Position numbers and translations under genes: made by a program | The notes under the pieces: model-generated | The model's input: only the letters and a program-made list of their open reading frames with translations | Told to the model about the DNA's origin: nothing | Database searches by the model: none | DNA from: Marinobacter sp. S6332 | GTDB taxonomy: Bacteria; Pseudomonadota; Gammaproteobacteria; Pseudomonadales; Oleiphilaceae | NCBI RefSeq assembly: GCF_023016045.1 | Contig: NZ_JALKAP010000002.1 | Span: 248,001-312,000 of the forward strand | Length of the DNA stretch: 64,000 nucleotides | Direction of reading: 5' to 3' | Shown: positions 7,919 to 16,752 of the stretch, in pieces | How the letters are laid out: every line of letters begins with the position of its first letter | How positions within the stretch are numbered: the first letter of the stretch is position 1

Positions 7919-8485
7919 CTAGGTAGGTTTCCTAGCCAACATCGTAGCAAACTGCAACTGGGCACCATTATGCATAGTGCCCAAATCTTCGTTGTACTTA
8001 ACCAGCTCCCACTCCTCATAAATCTCTCGCAACTGCCCCGATTCAAGGGTAAACGGGAAAGGAACCGGGCATGGGTGTTCTTGGGTATTCATAGCGCAAA
8101 CAATCAGATTATAGCCACCCGGCAGAGTGTGCTCCTGCATGTCAGCAACGACAGCACTCACACGAGCAGGATCTAGAAACATCAAGGTTACGGTACAAGC
8201 AATCAACCCATAATCCGCATCAAGCCCGGCGTTATTGAGGTCGTATACCTTCGCATTAACATTGGTGATCCCCTCTTGGCTGACAATTTTCTGCAGCATG
8301 TTGATAGCGCCGGGGTTGTTATCAGCGGCGGTTACATCAAAGCCAAGTTGGCTCAGGTATAGAGCGTTGCGACCATTGGAGCAGCCCATGTCGAGGGCCT
8401 TGCAGGGCTTAATAACTTTGCATGCGTCTACCAGTTCGCTGTGCGGAGGATTCGAGCCGTGGCGGCTATTCAGATCTGTTGTCAT
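7919..8485 (-). CDS. tehB: Tellurite-resistance methyltransferase TehB
   Basis: 188-residue SAM-dependent methyltransferase. It shows the glycine motif ALDMGCSNGRNALYLSQLGF (residues about 31-50) and the family-specific end block GGYNLIVCAMNT, then FPFTLESGQLREIYEEWELV and the final LQFATMLARKP, closely like E. coli TehB. TehB methylates tellurite and selenium compounds with S-adenosylmethionine. The frame is open for ten more codons upstream, but the ATG at 8485 is preceded by GAGAG and fits the family length. Single gene, transcribed leftward. Confidence 0.85.
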   Translation of the reverse strand: MTTDLNSRHGSNPPHSELVDACKVIKPCKALDMGCSNGRNALYLSQLGFDVTAADNNPGAINMLQKIVSQEGITNVNAKVYDLNNAGLDADYGLIACTVTLMFLDPARVSAVVADMQEHTLPGGYNLIVCAMNTQEHPCPVPFPFTLESGQLREIYEEWELVKYNEDLGTMHNGAQLQFATMLARKPT

Positions 8486-8613
8486 GATATTCTCTCGTCG
8501 CTTTAATTGAGGCATTCATGATACTTGTTTTTGGGCGCAATTAAATGGCATAAATCAAAGCCCTTGTGACCCTATGCGGCCCCCCGCTTAGGTACCAGAA
8601 AACGAATATGCGC

Positions 8614-9375
8614 TTATACCTCAACAATTTTGTCTGCAACAAACAACGGCGGCTTATATTCATTCGGATAGGCCCCGGGATTGGCGAATACGCGAGTGCC
8701 TTCAACCTGAAGATCAACGGGCTCATGAACGTGACCGTGAACCCACAAATCCATCTTGCCCATCATCCTCTGCAGGTTAGAAGCAAAGGCAGGCGATAAA
8801 GAATCTCCCTGATACTTTGGCGGGATACACTCTGGCAAGGGCGCATGATGACTGATCACTACACGCGGCCCTGAAAAGGGCTCGGCTAGCGCAGACTCAA
8901 GCCACCCTATGGCCTCTGCATGCAACCTCTGGCTTTCCACAGTCGTGAACACCTCGCCTGCGGGTTGCTCAATAATCCGAAAATCAGGCATAAACGCGAG
9001 AGCGCGTCGTTCGGTCTGCAATGAGTCATAATCCGGTTGGCCGGTGTAGAGGTCAAAGTCTGTCCACAAGGTAGTGCCATAGAAGCGCACGCCACCGAGG
9101 GTTACCGTGTCATTATCAAGCAAGTGTATTCCCAAGCGCTCGGCTTCGGCGCGCAATGCATCACGCATATCGGGCATACTCGCTCCGTAGAATTCATGAT
9201 TTCCAGGCACGTAGATGATCTTCTGCCCAACAAACTGATCCGCGGCCCAAGCAAGGCCCTCCGTTGTCCTATGAATGTCTCCAGCCAGAATAACGACATC
9301 CGCGGCCACATCAGGCAGGTCGCGACCTTCTCGAAAACACTCTACATGCAAATCCGACAGTATCCGCAAACGCAC
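8614..9375 (-). CDS. Metallophosphoesterase (calcineurin-like)
   Basis: 253-residue soluble phosphoesterase. All metal-binding motifs are in order: SDLHVE at residue 7, GDIH near 33, GNHEF near 58, SHHAP near 175 and GHVHEPVD near 214. The family hydrolyses phosphomono- or diesters with two metal ions. The true substrate is unknown. The start is a GTG with a good AGGAG site seven bases upstream. The gene lies 23 bases downstream of a DMT transporter gene on the same strand, and the two are probably cotranscribed. Confidence 0.85.
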   Translation of the reverse strand: MRLRILSDLHVECFREGRDLPDVAADVVILAGDIHRTTEGLAWAADQFVGQKIIYVPGNHEFYGASMPDMRDALRAEAERLGIHLLDNDTVTLGGVRFYGTTLWTDFDLYTGQPDYDSLQTERRALAFMPDFRIIEQPAGEVFTTVESQRLHAEAIGWLESALAEPFSGPRVVISHHAPLPECIPPKYQGDSLSPAFASNLQRMMGKMDLWVHGHVHEPVDLQVEGTRVFANPGAYPNEYKPPLFVADKIVEV

Positions 9376-9398
9376 AGGTTTATCTCCTTTAATTATTC

Positions 9399-10259
9399 TT
9401 ACGAAGATCTGGGCACAGCGCCCCGTCTAGCCTTCCGCTTAAGGCTAAGAAAGTTACCCGCCACCATCAGGAACCCACCAACCATTAATGACAGCTCGAA
9501 CGGCTCTTGGTAGAGCAAAACGCCAACCATCGCAATCAGCGGCAACCTGAGAAAATCAATCGTAACCACCGTTGTCACCTCAGCAAAAAGCATGGCTTTT
9601 GCCATGCAGTAGTGAGCTGACAAGGCTGTTAAACCTACAACCAGAAGCCACCGCCATTGATCCCCAACCGGCCATACCCAGCTAGGCAGAGAGAGCACTA
9701 AGCCGATTGGCAGCTGGATTACACACATATAGAACAGTATCGACAAAGCAGACTCTGATGTGCTCAGCGACTTGGTACACGTGTGCGTAATCGCATAACA
9801 GATGGCAGCGCCAAGCACGATAAAGGATGCCGGATCTACAATGGCATAGCCGGGCTGCACAATTACCAGAACACCTAGGATTCCCAAAAAAACTGCTGCC
9901 AACTTGCGTACAGTAACTCTCTCATTCAAGGCCAGCGCCGCAATAAGCAGCGTCCAGATTGGAACCGTAAATTCCAGAGCAAAAACCTCCGCAAGGGGCA
10001 ACAGCCCAATACCGAGAAACCAGCCAAACTGGCCCGCAAAATGAAATATGTTCCGGAACCCGTGTAACACCAGCCGCTCGGTTTTAAAACTTACTCTTCG
10101 TTTTGCAAAAAGAACAATCGCCGATATACAGAGCAAGCCAACCAGACTACGAAAGAACAGCATTTGGAAAACGGAAACATCACCGCTTAGCTCTCTCGCG
10201 CCTATAGCCATTAGGCAAAAAGAAACCAGCGTTCCGAGCATCCAGAGCACAACAGGCAT
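9399..10259 (-). CDS. EamA/DMT superfamily transporter
   Basis: 286-residue membrane protein with ten hydrophobic helices arranged as two EamA repeats. LALNERVTVRKLAAVFLGI ends the first repeat and LLYQEPFELSLMVGGFLM the second, both being the typical E-containing end of an EamA unit. Family members export amino acids, metabolites or drugs by an unknown coupling. The substrate is not predictable. The ATG has AGAGG upstream. It precedes the metallophosphoesterase gene by 23 bases in the same direction and is divergent from the redoxin gene. Confidence 0.85.
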   Translation of the reverse strand: MPVVLWMLGTLVSFCLMAIGARELSGDVSVFQMLFFRSLVGLLCISAIVLFAKRRVSFKTERLVLHGFRNIFHFAGQFGWFLGIGLLPLAEVFALEFTVPIWTLLIAALALNERVTVRKLAAVFLGILGVLVIVQPGYAIVDPASFIVLGAAICYAITHTCTKSLSTSESALSILFYMCVIQLPIGLVLSLPSWVWPVGDQWRWLLVVGLTALSAHYCMAKAMLFAEVTTVVTIDFLRLPLIAMVGVLLYQEPFELSLMVGGFLMVAGNFLSLKRKARRGAVPRSS

Positions 10260-10507
10260 ATATCGCTTACCTCTTCCGATTCAGTGTGCATCGCTTCCCG
10301 CTTCGAAGAGGCCTACCCCACTGTCAGCTCTAAGCGCTCTATTAACTATCAATTGTACTTTCCTGCTGCAGATTACAAATATCGAACACTATAACCGAAC
10401 CACCCGTGAGAGTTGGCTGGTACAGTGTGGATCCGAGCGTGCTGCCAAGCAAGTTAGTTGCACCCCATTCAAAAGCGCTTCGCTGAACATACCTTCAGGA
10501 GATAAAC

Positions 10508-11053
10508 ATGCAGCTCACTGCCCCGTGTCAGGGAATCGACTTTCAGACCAAGGATATTTACGGCAAGCCTTTCCAGCTTAGCGACCATGTTGGCAAGCGC
10601 GTTATCTTGTCGTTTTTTCGCGATGCAGGCTGCCCGTTTTGCAACCTTCGAGTGTACGAGTTAACGCACAACTACAAACACTGGCATGAGCAAAATCTGG
10701 AAATTGTCGCGGTATTCAGCGATACCTCCGAGCAGGTTCGACACTTCGTGGCTAAGCACCCTAGACCGTTTACCATGCTAGCCGATCCAGACTTGGAAAT
10801 TTACAACCGGTACGGCATTCAGCACTCGTCTACGGCGCTAATCAAAGCGCTGCTATTCAAGCTTCCACGAATCATAAAAGGGCTATTCAAAGGCGGGCGT
10901 CCTAGCAACAACCCGCACATCAAAATCGTTCCCGCCGACTTTCTTATAACTGAAGACGGCCGAATCGCGAAGGTCTGGTACGGGCGCGATACCAGTGACC
11001 ACATCCCTTTGGAAGAAGTTCAGCAGTTTATTGATGAGGGAAAGCCGGCGTAA
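10508..11053 (+). CDS. Peroxiredoxin/redoxin-like thioredoxin-fold protein
   Basis: 181-residue AhpC/TSA-type protein. The thioredoxin-fold core is seen in GKRVILSFFRDAGCPFCNLRV (in overlapping pieces), where the first Cys of GCPFC is likely the reactive residue. The CPFC pair resembles thioredoxin or AhpE-like proteins more than classic two-cysteine peroxiredoxins. DFLITEDGRIAKVWYGRD near the end is the usual last strand block. It probably reduces peroxides or protein disulfides in the cytoplasm, since no signal peptide is seen. Ribosome site GGAG precedes the ATG. About 250 bases separate it from the divergent DMT gene, and no clear operator was seen there. Confidence 0.8.
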   Translation: MQLTAPCQGIDFQTKDIYGKPFQLSDHVGKRVILSFFRDAGCPFCNLRVYELTHNYKHWHEQNLEIVAVFSDTSEQVRHFVAKHPRPFTMLADPDLEIYNRYGIQHSSTALIKALLFKLPRIIKGLFKGGRPSNNPHIKIVPADFLITEDGRIAKVWYGRDTSDHIPLEEVQQFIDEGKPA

Positions 11054-11063
11054 CTGCAAAACC

Positions 11064-11990
11064 CTAAGCGGGGTGGGCCAACGCATAGTCGATTCCCGCA
11101 CACACTGCGGCCACCTGCGCGGCATTGCATTGCTCAGGCGTTGCACGGGCGCTGTCGGGATACACTTCAGTGGTGGTTCTGTAGGGTGCGCTGGTGATTC
11201 CGGCGCATAGACCCAACTGTTTGAGCGGATACTGTATTACACCTCGAGCTACTATCGGCGAGCCAAGAACCTCGCCATTTGCGTCAGCCGGCGCGATATG
11301 CGTAATTTTCTCTACAGCCTCAATCACCGCCTGCTGAAACTCCGTATGCGGGTTATCACTGTCATCAACCAAATAAAAGCCATCGGGAATCTCGCACGGC
11401 TCGAACGGCTTACCGTCGCGTGCTGCCAACGCGGGCCGAAACTCGCTTTCATCCGTATCGGTGGTTTCGTGCAGATCCATGTGCATCAATGCACGGTCAC
11501 GAACTGGCTCGACCAGCCGCATGAGTGCCGCAGACTCTTCAGCCTCGCCATCCTGCCGGAATGAACGGTTAGGATCGACTGCGTTGGCGTTCCAACGGTG
11601 GATGCGCTCATACGCCCAAGGGCTGACACAGGGCGCAACCAATAAATTGACACGACCGGCGTAATCTTCCGCATGCTGATCAACGAACTGCAACGCGCCG
11701 TGGACACCGCTGGTTTCATAGCCATGCACGCCGCCCGTAATGACCACGACCGGTAGATCGTCACGCCAATCGCGGCTGCGAATCGCCATCAGTGGGTAAC
11801 TCTCAGCGCCGTAATCTAGATACCCATACTGTTCCACGTCAAAGCGCGAGCGCAGGCGCTCAATCACACTCAGCACCTCAGACTCGTAGCTACGCTGACG
11901 GGACTGCAGTGATAACCACTCGGCGCGCTCTAACTCGCCCCAAGGAGTGTCAGGCGTACCGATGGGATAGAATGCGGGGGCCGTGCTCAT
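11064..11990 (-). CDS. M14 family zinc carboxypeptidase-like protein
   Basis: 308-residue cytoplasmic protein of the M14 metallopeptidase fold. Zinc ligands are visible as HGYETSG (H and E of HxxE, about residue 88) and the later histidine in LMHMDLHETTDTD. The substrate-binding block NAVDPNRSFRQDG lies between them, as in carboxypeptidases and succinylglutamate desuccinylases. It lacks a signal peptide, so it likely trims a small peptide or acyl-amino acid inside the cell. GGAG lies nine bases before the ATG. The gene is convergent with the redoxin gene, with only ten bases between the stops. Confidence 0.8.
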   Translation of the reverse strand: MSTAPAFYPIGTPDTPWGELERAEWLSLQSRQRSYESEVLSVIERLRSRFDVEQYGYLDYGAESYPLMAIRSRDWRDDLPVVVITGGVHGYETSGVHGALQFVDQHAEDYAGRVNLLVAPCVSPWAYERIHRWNANAVDPNRSFRQDGEAEESAALMRLVEPVRDRALMHMDLHETTDTDESEFRPALAARDGKPFEPCEIPDGFYLVDDSDNPHTEFQQAVIEAVEKITHIAPADANGEVLGSPIVARGVIQYPLKQLGLCAGITSAPYRTTTEVYPDSARATPEQCNAAQVAAVCAGIDYALAHPA

Positions 11991-12198
11991 ATAATTTTGC
12001 TCCAGTAACGGATAATAGAGGCGGGCATCTTAGCATCCAGACCGAGCCCTTGCCTTCGACCAAAGGGCATACTCATTGGTATAGATTGATTCGTCTGCTG
12101 ACGATCAGCTGGCGTCGTAGGGCGCATTTCCGATGATAACCGCTCCGAATGAGTTAGAATCCGTATACCCTTTAGAAATGCCCGCAACAAGGAATGGA

Positions 12199-12726
12199 AT
12201 GAGTAAGTCTGGCGCTATCAAACCCGAGATCCGCTACCTTCTTTTTTTCGCTGCTTTTTGGGTTGTGTTACTCGCCGCTGCGGCGTACTTATTCGGTAAT
12301 TGGGACTCCCACAAAACCAACCCCAACCAGCAACTGATCAGCCACGCCCGCGGCAGTGCCACGGAAATTGAACTGCAGGCCAACCGTCAGGGCCATTATC
12401 TGGCGAGAGGCACTATTAACAACCAAAGCGTCACTTTTATTCTAGATACCGGTGCTACAACCGTAACAGTCTCAGAATCTATCGCCCAAAAAGCAGGCCT
12501 TACCCGAGGGCTACCAAGCTTTGCACGTACTGCTGCAGGCACAGTAAATGTGTGGAATACAACCATCGAGGAACTTCGCTTGGGCGATATCACATTCAAA
12601 AACGTACCCGGCACCATAAACCCTGCCATGGACCCCGATATGGTGTTGCTGGGCATGAGCGTGCTTGGACAGCTTAATTTCTCCCAGCAATCGGGCGTTA
12701 TGACCTTGAGCCAAGACACACATTGA
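12199..12726 (+). CDS. Membrane-anchored retropepsin-like aspartic protease (TIGR02281 type)
   Basis: 175-residue protein with an N-terminal membrane anchor (about residues 13-32, LLFFAAFWVVLLAAAAYLF) and a periplasmic single-domain aspartic protease. The active-site motif is FILDTGATTVTVSES, followed by the flap-region LPSFARTAAGTVNVW and the closing VLLGMSVLGQLNF. Such proteins are thought to act as dimers, like retroviral proteases. Their targets in this family are unknown. ATG codons at 12178 and 12199 are both possible. The second has AGGA at a good distance and is chosen. Confidence 0.85.
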   Translation: MSKSGAIKPEIRYLLFFAAFWVVLLAAAAYLFGNWDSHKTNPNQQLISHARGSATEIELQANRQGHYLARGTINNQSVTFILDTGATTVTVSESIAQKAGLTRGLPSFARTAAGTVNVWNTTIEELRLGDITFKNVPGTINPAMDPDMVLLGMSVLGQLNFSQQSGVMTLSQDTH

Positions 12727-12773
12727 ACTAGCGCCTGTCGCAGCTCGCTTTTAAAGCGCAATAGAACACGGTG

Positions 12774-13781
12774 TTAAGCTTGTGTTGCCGTGTTGTCTGC
12801 AGCTGGCTTGCTCTCAATACGTAGATAGGTATCAAGCTCTTCGCGAATGTCTGGCGCAATCTCGTCGCTGTGGGTGATGCGCATATAGAACAAAGTGAAG
12901 TAGATCGTTTTCGCGGAATCTACAACCCGCGCCAAAATAGCACCTAACATTTTGCTCAACCATAACGCGATCAGCAGTGGTAACCAGCTAAATGATAATG
13001 CACTGTCGCCCATCCAAAATGGCGTGCTGGCGCCCAACATATCCCTCATATCACCAGCATAAAATGCGGGAATAGCATCGCCCACAGCAAAGCCGAGCGC
13101 GATCGCAATCATGACCAATACCACATACACCGGAGCGATCAACATACCGGCAGCGCCGCCAGCGATATCAATACCGAACACGCCAACCAAAGTCTCCGGC
13201 ACCGAATTCTTTAAGCTCTTCATGCGCTCCACCCCATCGCGCAGGCCACATTCATCAATCGCTACTGCAGGCGTTAAAAAATGCTTGGCGAGATCCCATA
13301 CCTCGGAGAGCGCAGACAAAAGAACGCGGCTGACCATCGCCGACAGGCCGCCACCCTCGCCATTGGCGGCACGAGAACTGATGAAGGCAAAGCCCATCGA
13401 TACCCAGCCCAAAATTCGAGCTTGGGACTTAACACCGCGCACCCGTTTTCGGCCGTCACCGGGCACTGCATCGCGCCCACGAACCGTCTCGGCCACCAGC
13501 CAACTTTGGGCCATGTCTTGTCGGGTGTAGTAGAAATACTTGTAAACAAACATCGCTAACGACGCCAGCAACAAAAGGGTACCTGTGCCGCCAGCACCCA
13601 GCGCAATAGCGGCGATACCGCCGAAAAATGCCGTGACCATTACCACCGCGTAAATGGCCGTTCGCAGAAACGGACCTACAATATCGGTATCGCGGCCGAT
13701 GATCGTGACTGTATTCTTGAGCAAGTAACCGATCTGCTGAAAGCGCTCACCGGGGCTGGGTTTTCTGAATTCCTTGGTCAT
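12774..13781 (-). CDS. Polytopic membrane protein of unknown function
   Basis: 335 residues, not recognised with certainty. Hydrophobic helices are seen at about residues 42-60, 67-83, 205-235 and 260-290. A polar cytoplasmic stretch (VRGRDAVPGDGRKRVRGVKSQ, about 98-118) lies between the first and second pair. The end is charged and probably cytoplasmic. A strong ribosome site (AGGGAG) precedes the ATG, supporting expression. The composition resembles glycine-rich conserved membrane proteins of unknown function. Convergent with the retropepsin gene. No neighbour gives a clue. Confidence 0.7.
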   Translation of the reverse strand: MTKEFRKPSPGERFQQIGYLLKNTVTIIGRDTDIVGPFLRTAIYAVVMVTAFFGGIAAIALGAGGTGTLLLLASLAMFVYKYFYYTRQDMAQSWLVAETVRGRDAVPGDGRKRVRGVKSQARILGWVSMGFAFISSRAANGEGGGLSAMVSRVLLSALSEVWDLAKHFLTPAVAIDECGLRDGVERMKSLKNSVPETLVGVFGIDIAGGAAGMLIAPVYVVLVMIAIALGFAVGDAIPAFYAGDMRDMLGASTPFWMGDSALSFSWLPLLIALWLSKMLGAILARVVDSAKTIYFTLFYMRITHSDEIAPDIREELDTYLRIESKPAADNTATQA

Positions 13782-13939
13782 GTGCTCTCCCTTTATTTGC
13801 TGACGTTATGCTTGGTGCTCAGAGCACGCTTAGGGTGCATACCGTTAACCATACCCATAATAGGCGTATGAATCGAATAGCCAACCATACTCTATAACGG
13901 CTGGAATATTTAAGAAAATCCATACCCTCCAGTGACAGT

Positions 13940-14581
13940 TTATAACCCAGTTAGCTTGAGCTCGGAAAGTAGCCGGTCCAGCAATTGGGTTTTAAGTTTA
14001 GGATGCAACTTGGCGCTTGGATAGCATCGCGAAATGCCAAGATGGGAAATTCCGTCTGAGCGCGCAAACACAATATTTTCGACACGCGAAGTCGGTTGCA
14101 TGGCGACAGCTAAATTATCCTTCAGGCGAGGATCTGTTCCCAGGTGGTCACTCTCCGAAAAGTAATTCAAACAGAGCTCTACGTTGGGCGGCACGTTACG
14201 CATATCGAAGTTCCACCTGTGTAGCCACATTCGCCCCCCTCTCCCGCGTGCAGCTATGGGAACCAGCAGAGCCACCGGCACACCGCGCCGCTCCAGCTCT
14301 CTTGCCACACCCATGGCCTCAAAGCCGCCCTGACTGAAACCAATCAGAACAACCGGGCGACCTTGCTTTGCTGCGTTCTGCAAGTCATTGGCAATCAAAT
14401 CACCCTGACGGTGGCCGTACATTGTGGTGTCGGGATAACCCGATTCACGCAAGAACCGCAACAGATGTCGGTGCATGTGCTCCCGTGAGGCAAAACCATA
14501 AATAGCCGCAATGCACGGCCCAGCATAATCCGGCGAAACAGCGGCACGGTCAGGAAATTGCAGGTTGGCAAAAATGCTCAT
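13940..14581 (-). CDS. Alpha/beta hydrolase-like protein
   Basis: 213-residue protein with the nucleophile elbow VVLIGFSQGGFEAMG (Ser at about residue 83), the normal G-x-S-x-G of esterases and lipases. The histidine of the triad is probably in SDGISHLGISR near residue 182. The protein is smaller than most alpha/beta hydrolases and lacks a signal peptide. Its substrate is unknown. The ribosome site is weak. It stands alone, downstream of the membrane protein gene by about 160 bases in the same direction. Confidence 0.72.
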   Translation of the reverse strand: MSIFANLQFPDRAAVSPDYAGPCIAAIYGFASREHMHRHLLRFLRESGYPDTTMYGHRQGDLIANDLQNAAKQGRPVVLIGFSQGGFEAMGVARELERRGVPVALLVPIAARGRGGRMWLHRWNFDMRNVPPNVELCLNYFSESDHLGTDPRLKDNLAVAMQPTSRVENIVFARSDGISHLGISRCYPSAKLHPKLKTQLLDRLLSELKLTGL

Positions 14582-14690
14582 CGTTTAAGCTCGAATATGT
14601 ATCATGGGAACCTTCCACACATATGTAGCCTCCCCACTTAATGTAACGTGCGCTGGCTCTGTTCAGGCTAATTAAAGCGCTGAGTCGATA

Positions 14691-15746
14691 TTACTCTGGG
14701 GGATTGGAGTTACTGCTTTCGTAATAACTACATTTATTCGCATACATATTTTTATCAGCTTGGCGCAACAACGCCTGTACCGATGTTCCGTCTTCAGGGT
14801 ATTGCGCCGCACCCTGGCTCACATGGCAATGCAGCTTATGCTGTTGAATATGAAACTGCTTGGCCATAGTCTCTTCAATGCGGGTCATGATTTGCTTCAC
14901 GTCCTGGTTGCCTTTTATTTGGGGCAACAAGACAACAAACTCATCCCCGCCAATACGCGCAAAAGTATCCGTGTCTCTCAGCTGTTTTTTGATACGTTGA
15001 GACACTTGCTGTAGCAAAACGTCTCCCACCTCGTGCCCGTGGGTATCATTTACTTGTTTAAAGGCATTAAGGTCGATGAACAACACGGCAAACGGGTCTC
15101 TACTGCGCCGCGCCAAACCAATGGTGTGCTGTAAGCGTTCCCTCAGCACTGAGCGATTTACAAGGCCAGTGAGGCTGTCGTGGTGAGCCAGATACAAAAT
15201 CTTTTCTTCAGCTGCCTTGCGGTCGGAAATATCAGTGAGCATGTTCAGGGTTGCTGGCTGCCCACCCCAAACAATCGCTGCGCCACTTATTTCAATAGGA
15301 TAGCTGGAGCCATCCTTTCGTAAAAAGAGGCTTTCGTAACGCTTCGGAGCTTCCTCACCAGCCACACGGCGCTGATAATTAGCCATCATTTCATCCCGTG
15401 CAGATGGATGGATGAGAGGCATGAAAGACGGCAATTCCTTGAGTTCAGCTTCATCATACCCGCTCATTTCGCACATACGCGGATTTAGGTACACCAGCCG
15501 GGTGTTTTGCACCACGGCTATCCCTTCGTGGGCGGTTTCGACAAGATACCGAAACGAATCCGCGCCCTCTCGCAACTCTTGTACCAGCAAATTTTGCGCC
15601 TTCATAGCATGGCGGTAACGCAAAAGGCACCAAGCGCCGGCCAGCAACAAAGCCAGCAAGATCAGTGGGACACTCCAGAATAAGTATCCGCTAACCCAGT
15701 ATCCTGATTCGATGAAACCTGTTTGCGCTTCGGTGCTAACGTCCAT
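14691..15746 (-). CDS. Diguanylate cyclase with PAS sensor and membrane anchor
   Basis: 351 residues. One membrane helix (about 22-44, FWSVPLILLALLLAGAWCL), a PAS domain (about 65-180, including GIAVVQNTRLVYLNPRMCEM) and a GGDEF domain (about 185-345). The active site reads IGGDEFVVLLP. The inhibitory site RDTD lies exactly five residues before it, so product feedback is probably intact. No EAL domain is present. It should make cyclic di-GMP in response to a signal sensed by the PAS domain. The longer frame starts with TTG. The ATG at 15746 is preferred, although no strong ribosome site is seen for either. Confidence 0.88.
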   Translation of the reverse strand: MDVSTEAQTGFIESGYWVSGYLFWSVPLILLALLLAGAWCLLRYRHAMKAQNLLVQELREGADSFRYLVETAHEGIAVVQNTRLVYLNPRMCEMSGYDEAELKELPSFMPLIHPSARDEMMANYQRRVAGEEAPKRYESLFLRKDGSSYPIEISGAAIVWGGQPATLNMLTDISDRKAAEEKILYLAHHDSLTGLVNRSVLRERLQHTIGLARRSRDPFAVLFIDLNAFKQVNDTHGHEVGDVLLQQVSQRIKKQLRDTDTFARIGGDEFVVLLPQIKGNQDVKQIMTRIEETMAKQFHIQQHKLHCHVSQGAAQYPEDGTSVQALLRQADKNMYANKCSYYESSNSNPPE

Positions 15747-15879
15747 AAGCAAAGCTCAGTCACGATTAATATTTAGCTGTCTATTAATAGAATATCGCTC
15801 TTCGCACTTAACACAAGATTCTATTTAAGGCTTCACAGGTAACCCCCTCGATCCACAGCTGCTTCAGCTTGTCCGGCTT

Positions 15880-16189
15880 TTCACCCAACTCTACAAAGGT
15901 GGCTGACTATTCTTTGACCGCATTGGGGGACTTTGCGTCCAATTACTCGGCAATTCATTGGCAATTGGTTTCGAATCTCAGGGAAGCCCGAGTGCATTTC
16001 AGCACTGCAGGATCTTGCCTCTGCTCGTGCACGAGCGGAGTCTGGCTAACCGTGGCCGCCTAGATATTGCTCTGAAATATACTCGCAAATTGATAGCGAA
16101 TCCCAGATGGTCAGGCCACCATCTTTGAGCACGGGCACTTTGCCAGCATCGGTATGTTGAGCAAGTATGGTATGAGTATCATCCTGCCT
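15880..16189 (-). pseudogene. Remnant of a glutathione S-transferase gene
   Basis: In one minus-strand frame the sequence reads DAGKVPVLKDGGLTIWDSLS then ICEYISEQYLGG, a clear GST thioredoxin-fold segment, followed after one stop by RARAEARSCSAEMHSGFPEI and RNQLPMNCR, the matching start of the helical domain. The stop (TAG at 16046-16048) replaces a codon that is usually Trp just before Pro in this family, so a TGG to TAG change is likely. The N-terminal part is missing at the secreted-protein gene and the C-terminal half is lost. To the left a different frame reads VELGEKPDKLKQLWIEG, origin unknown. No other gene was found in this 440-base gap. Confidence 0.75.
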
Positions 16190-16678
16190 TCAAGAACCAC
16201 CGGACTTAACCACCCGCACCACGACATTGCTATGTTGCGACCCAGCATCTTTCTCATGCCGCGTACCCAAAAGATTGACCCATTGGCCTTGAGTCAGCAG
16301 CAATTCCCCTGCACCAGCACTGCCCCCATTACTCGCGGTGTAATTGCCCGCATAGTTGAATTGGTATTGGTCGGGTGAGCCTGCGACTGGCTTGAGTTCA
16401 TAACCGATGGACAACTCATTTGAAGAAGCAAAGCCTTTACCCTCGCTCGATATGCCAACCGTTAAAAGGCGCGACTCCTTCAGGAAACTGGGTAAAATAT
16501 CTGCGGGTATATTATCTGCATTGGTAGCTTGGCACTCACAGTACCGAACCTCCAGCACAAACGACTCACTCGCAAGATAGTCTTCAGGAGCGGGGTTTCC
16601 GGCGAGAGCAAAGCCGGGGAGTAGGAGAAGAAAGGGTAGACTAAACTGCCAAACAATTTGTGATGCTATCCGTTGCAT
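16190..16678 (-). CDS. Small secreted protein of unknown function
   Basis: 162 residues, not recognised. A clear signal peptide (SLPFLLLLPGFALA, cut after ALA at about residue 26) is followed by a mature domain of about 135 residues. That domain has two cysteines close together (VRYCECQA) and a C-terminal strand-rich part with GELLLTQGQWVNLLGTR and VVVRVVKSGG. The beta-rich pattern and the LTQGQWV block resemble minor secretion or pilus-associated proteins, but that is only a guess. A very strong ribosome site (AGGAGGT) precedes the ATG. Its stop codon directly abuts the decayed GST gene in the same frame. Confidence 0.7.
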   Translation of the reverse strand: MQRIASQIVWQFSLPFLLLLPGFALAGNPAPEDYLASESFVLEVRYCECQATNADNIPADILPSFLKESRLLTVGISSEGKGFASSNELSIGYELKPVAGSPDQYQFNYAGNYTASNGGSAGAGELLLTQGQWVNLLGTRHEKDAGSQHSNVVVRVVKSGGS

Positions 16679-16752
16679 GTGACCTCCTGATTTTTAGTTT
16701 TAACGCCCCGCTAAACGGCGAGCGTTTGCGAGTCAGCTGTAGACCATGCTTT

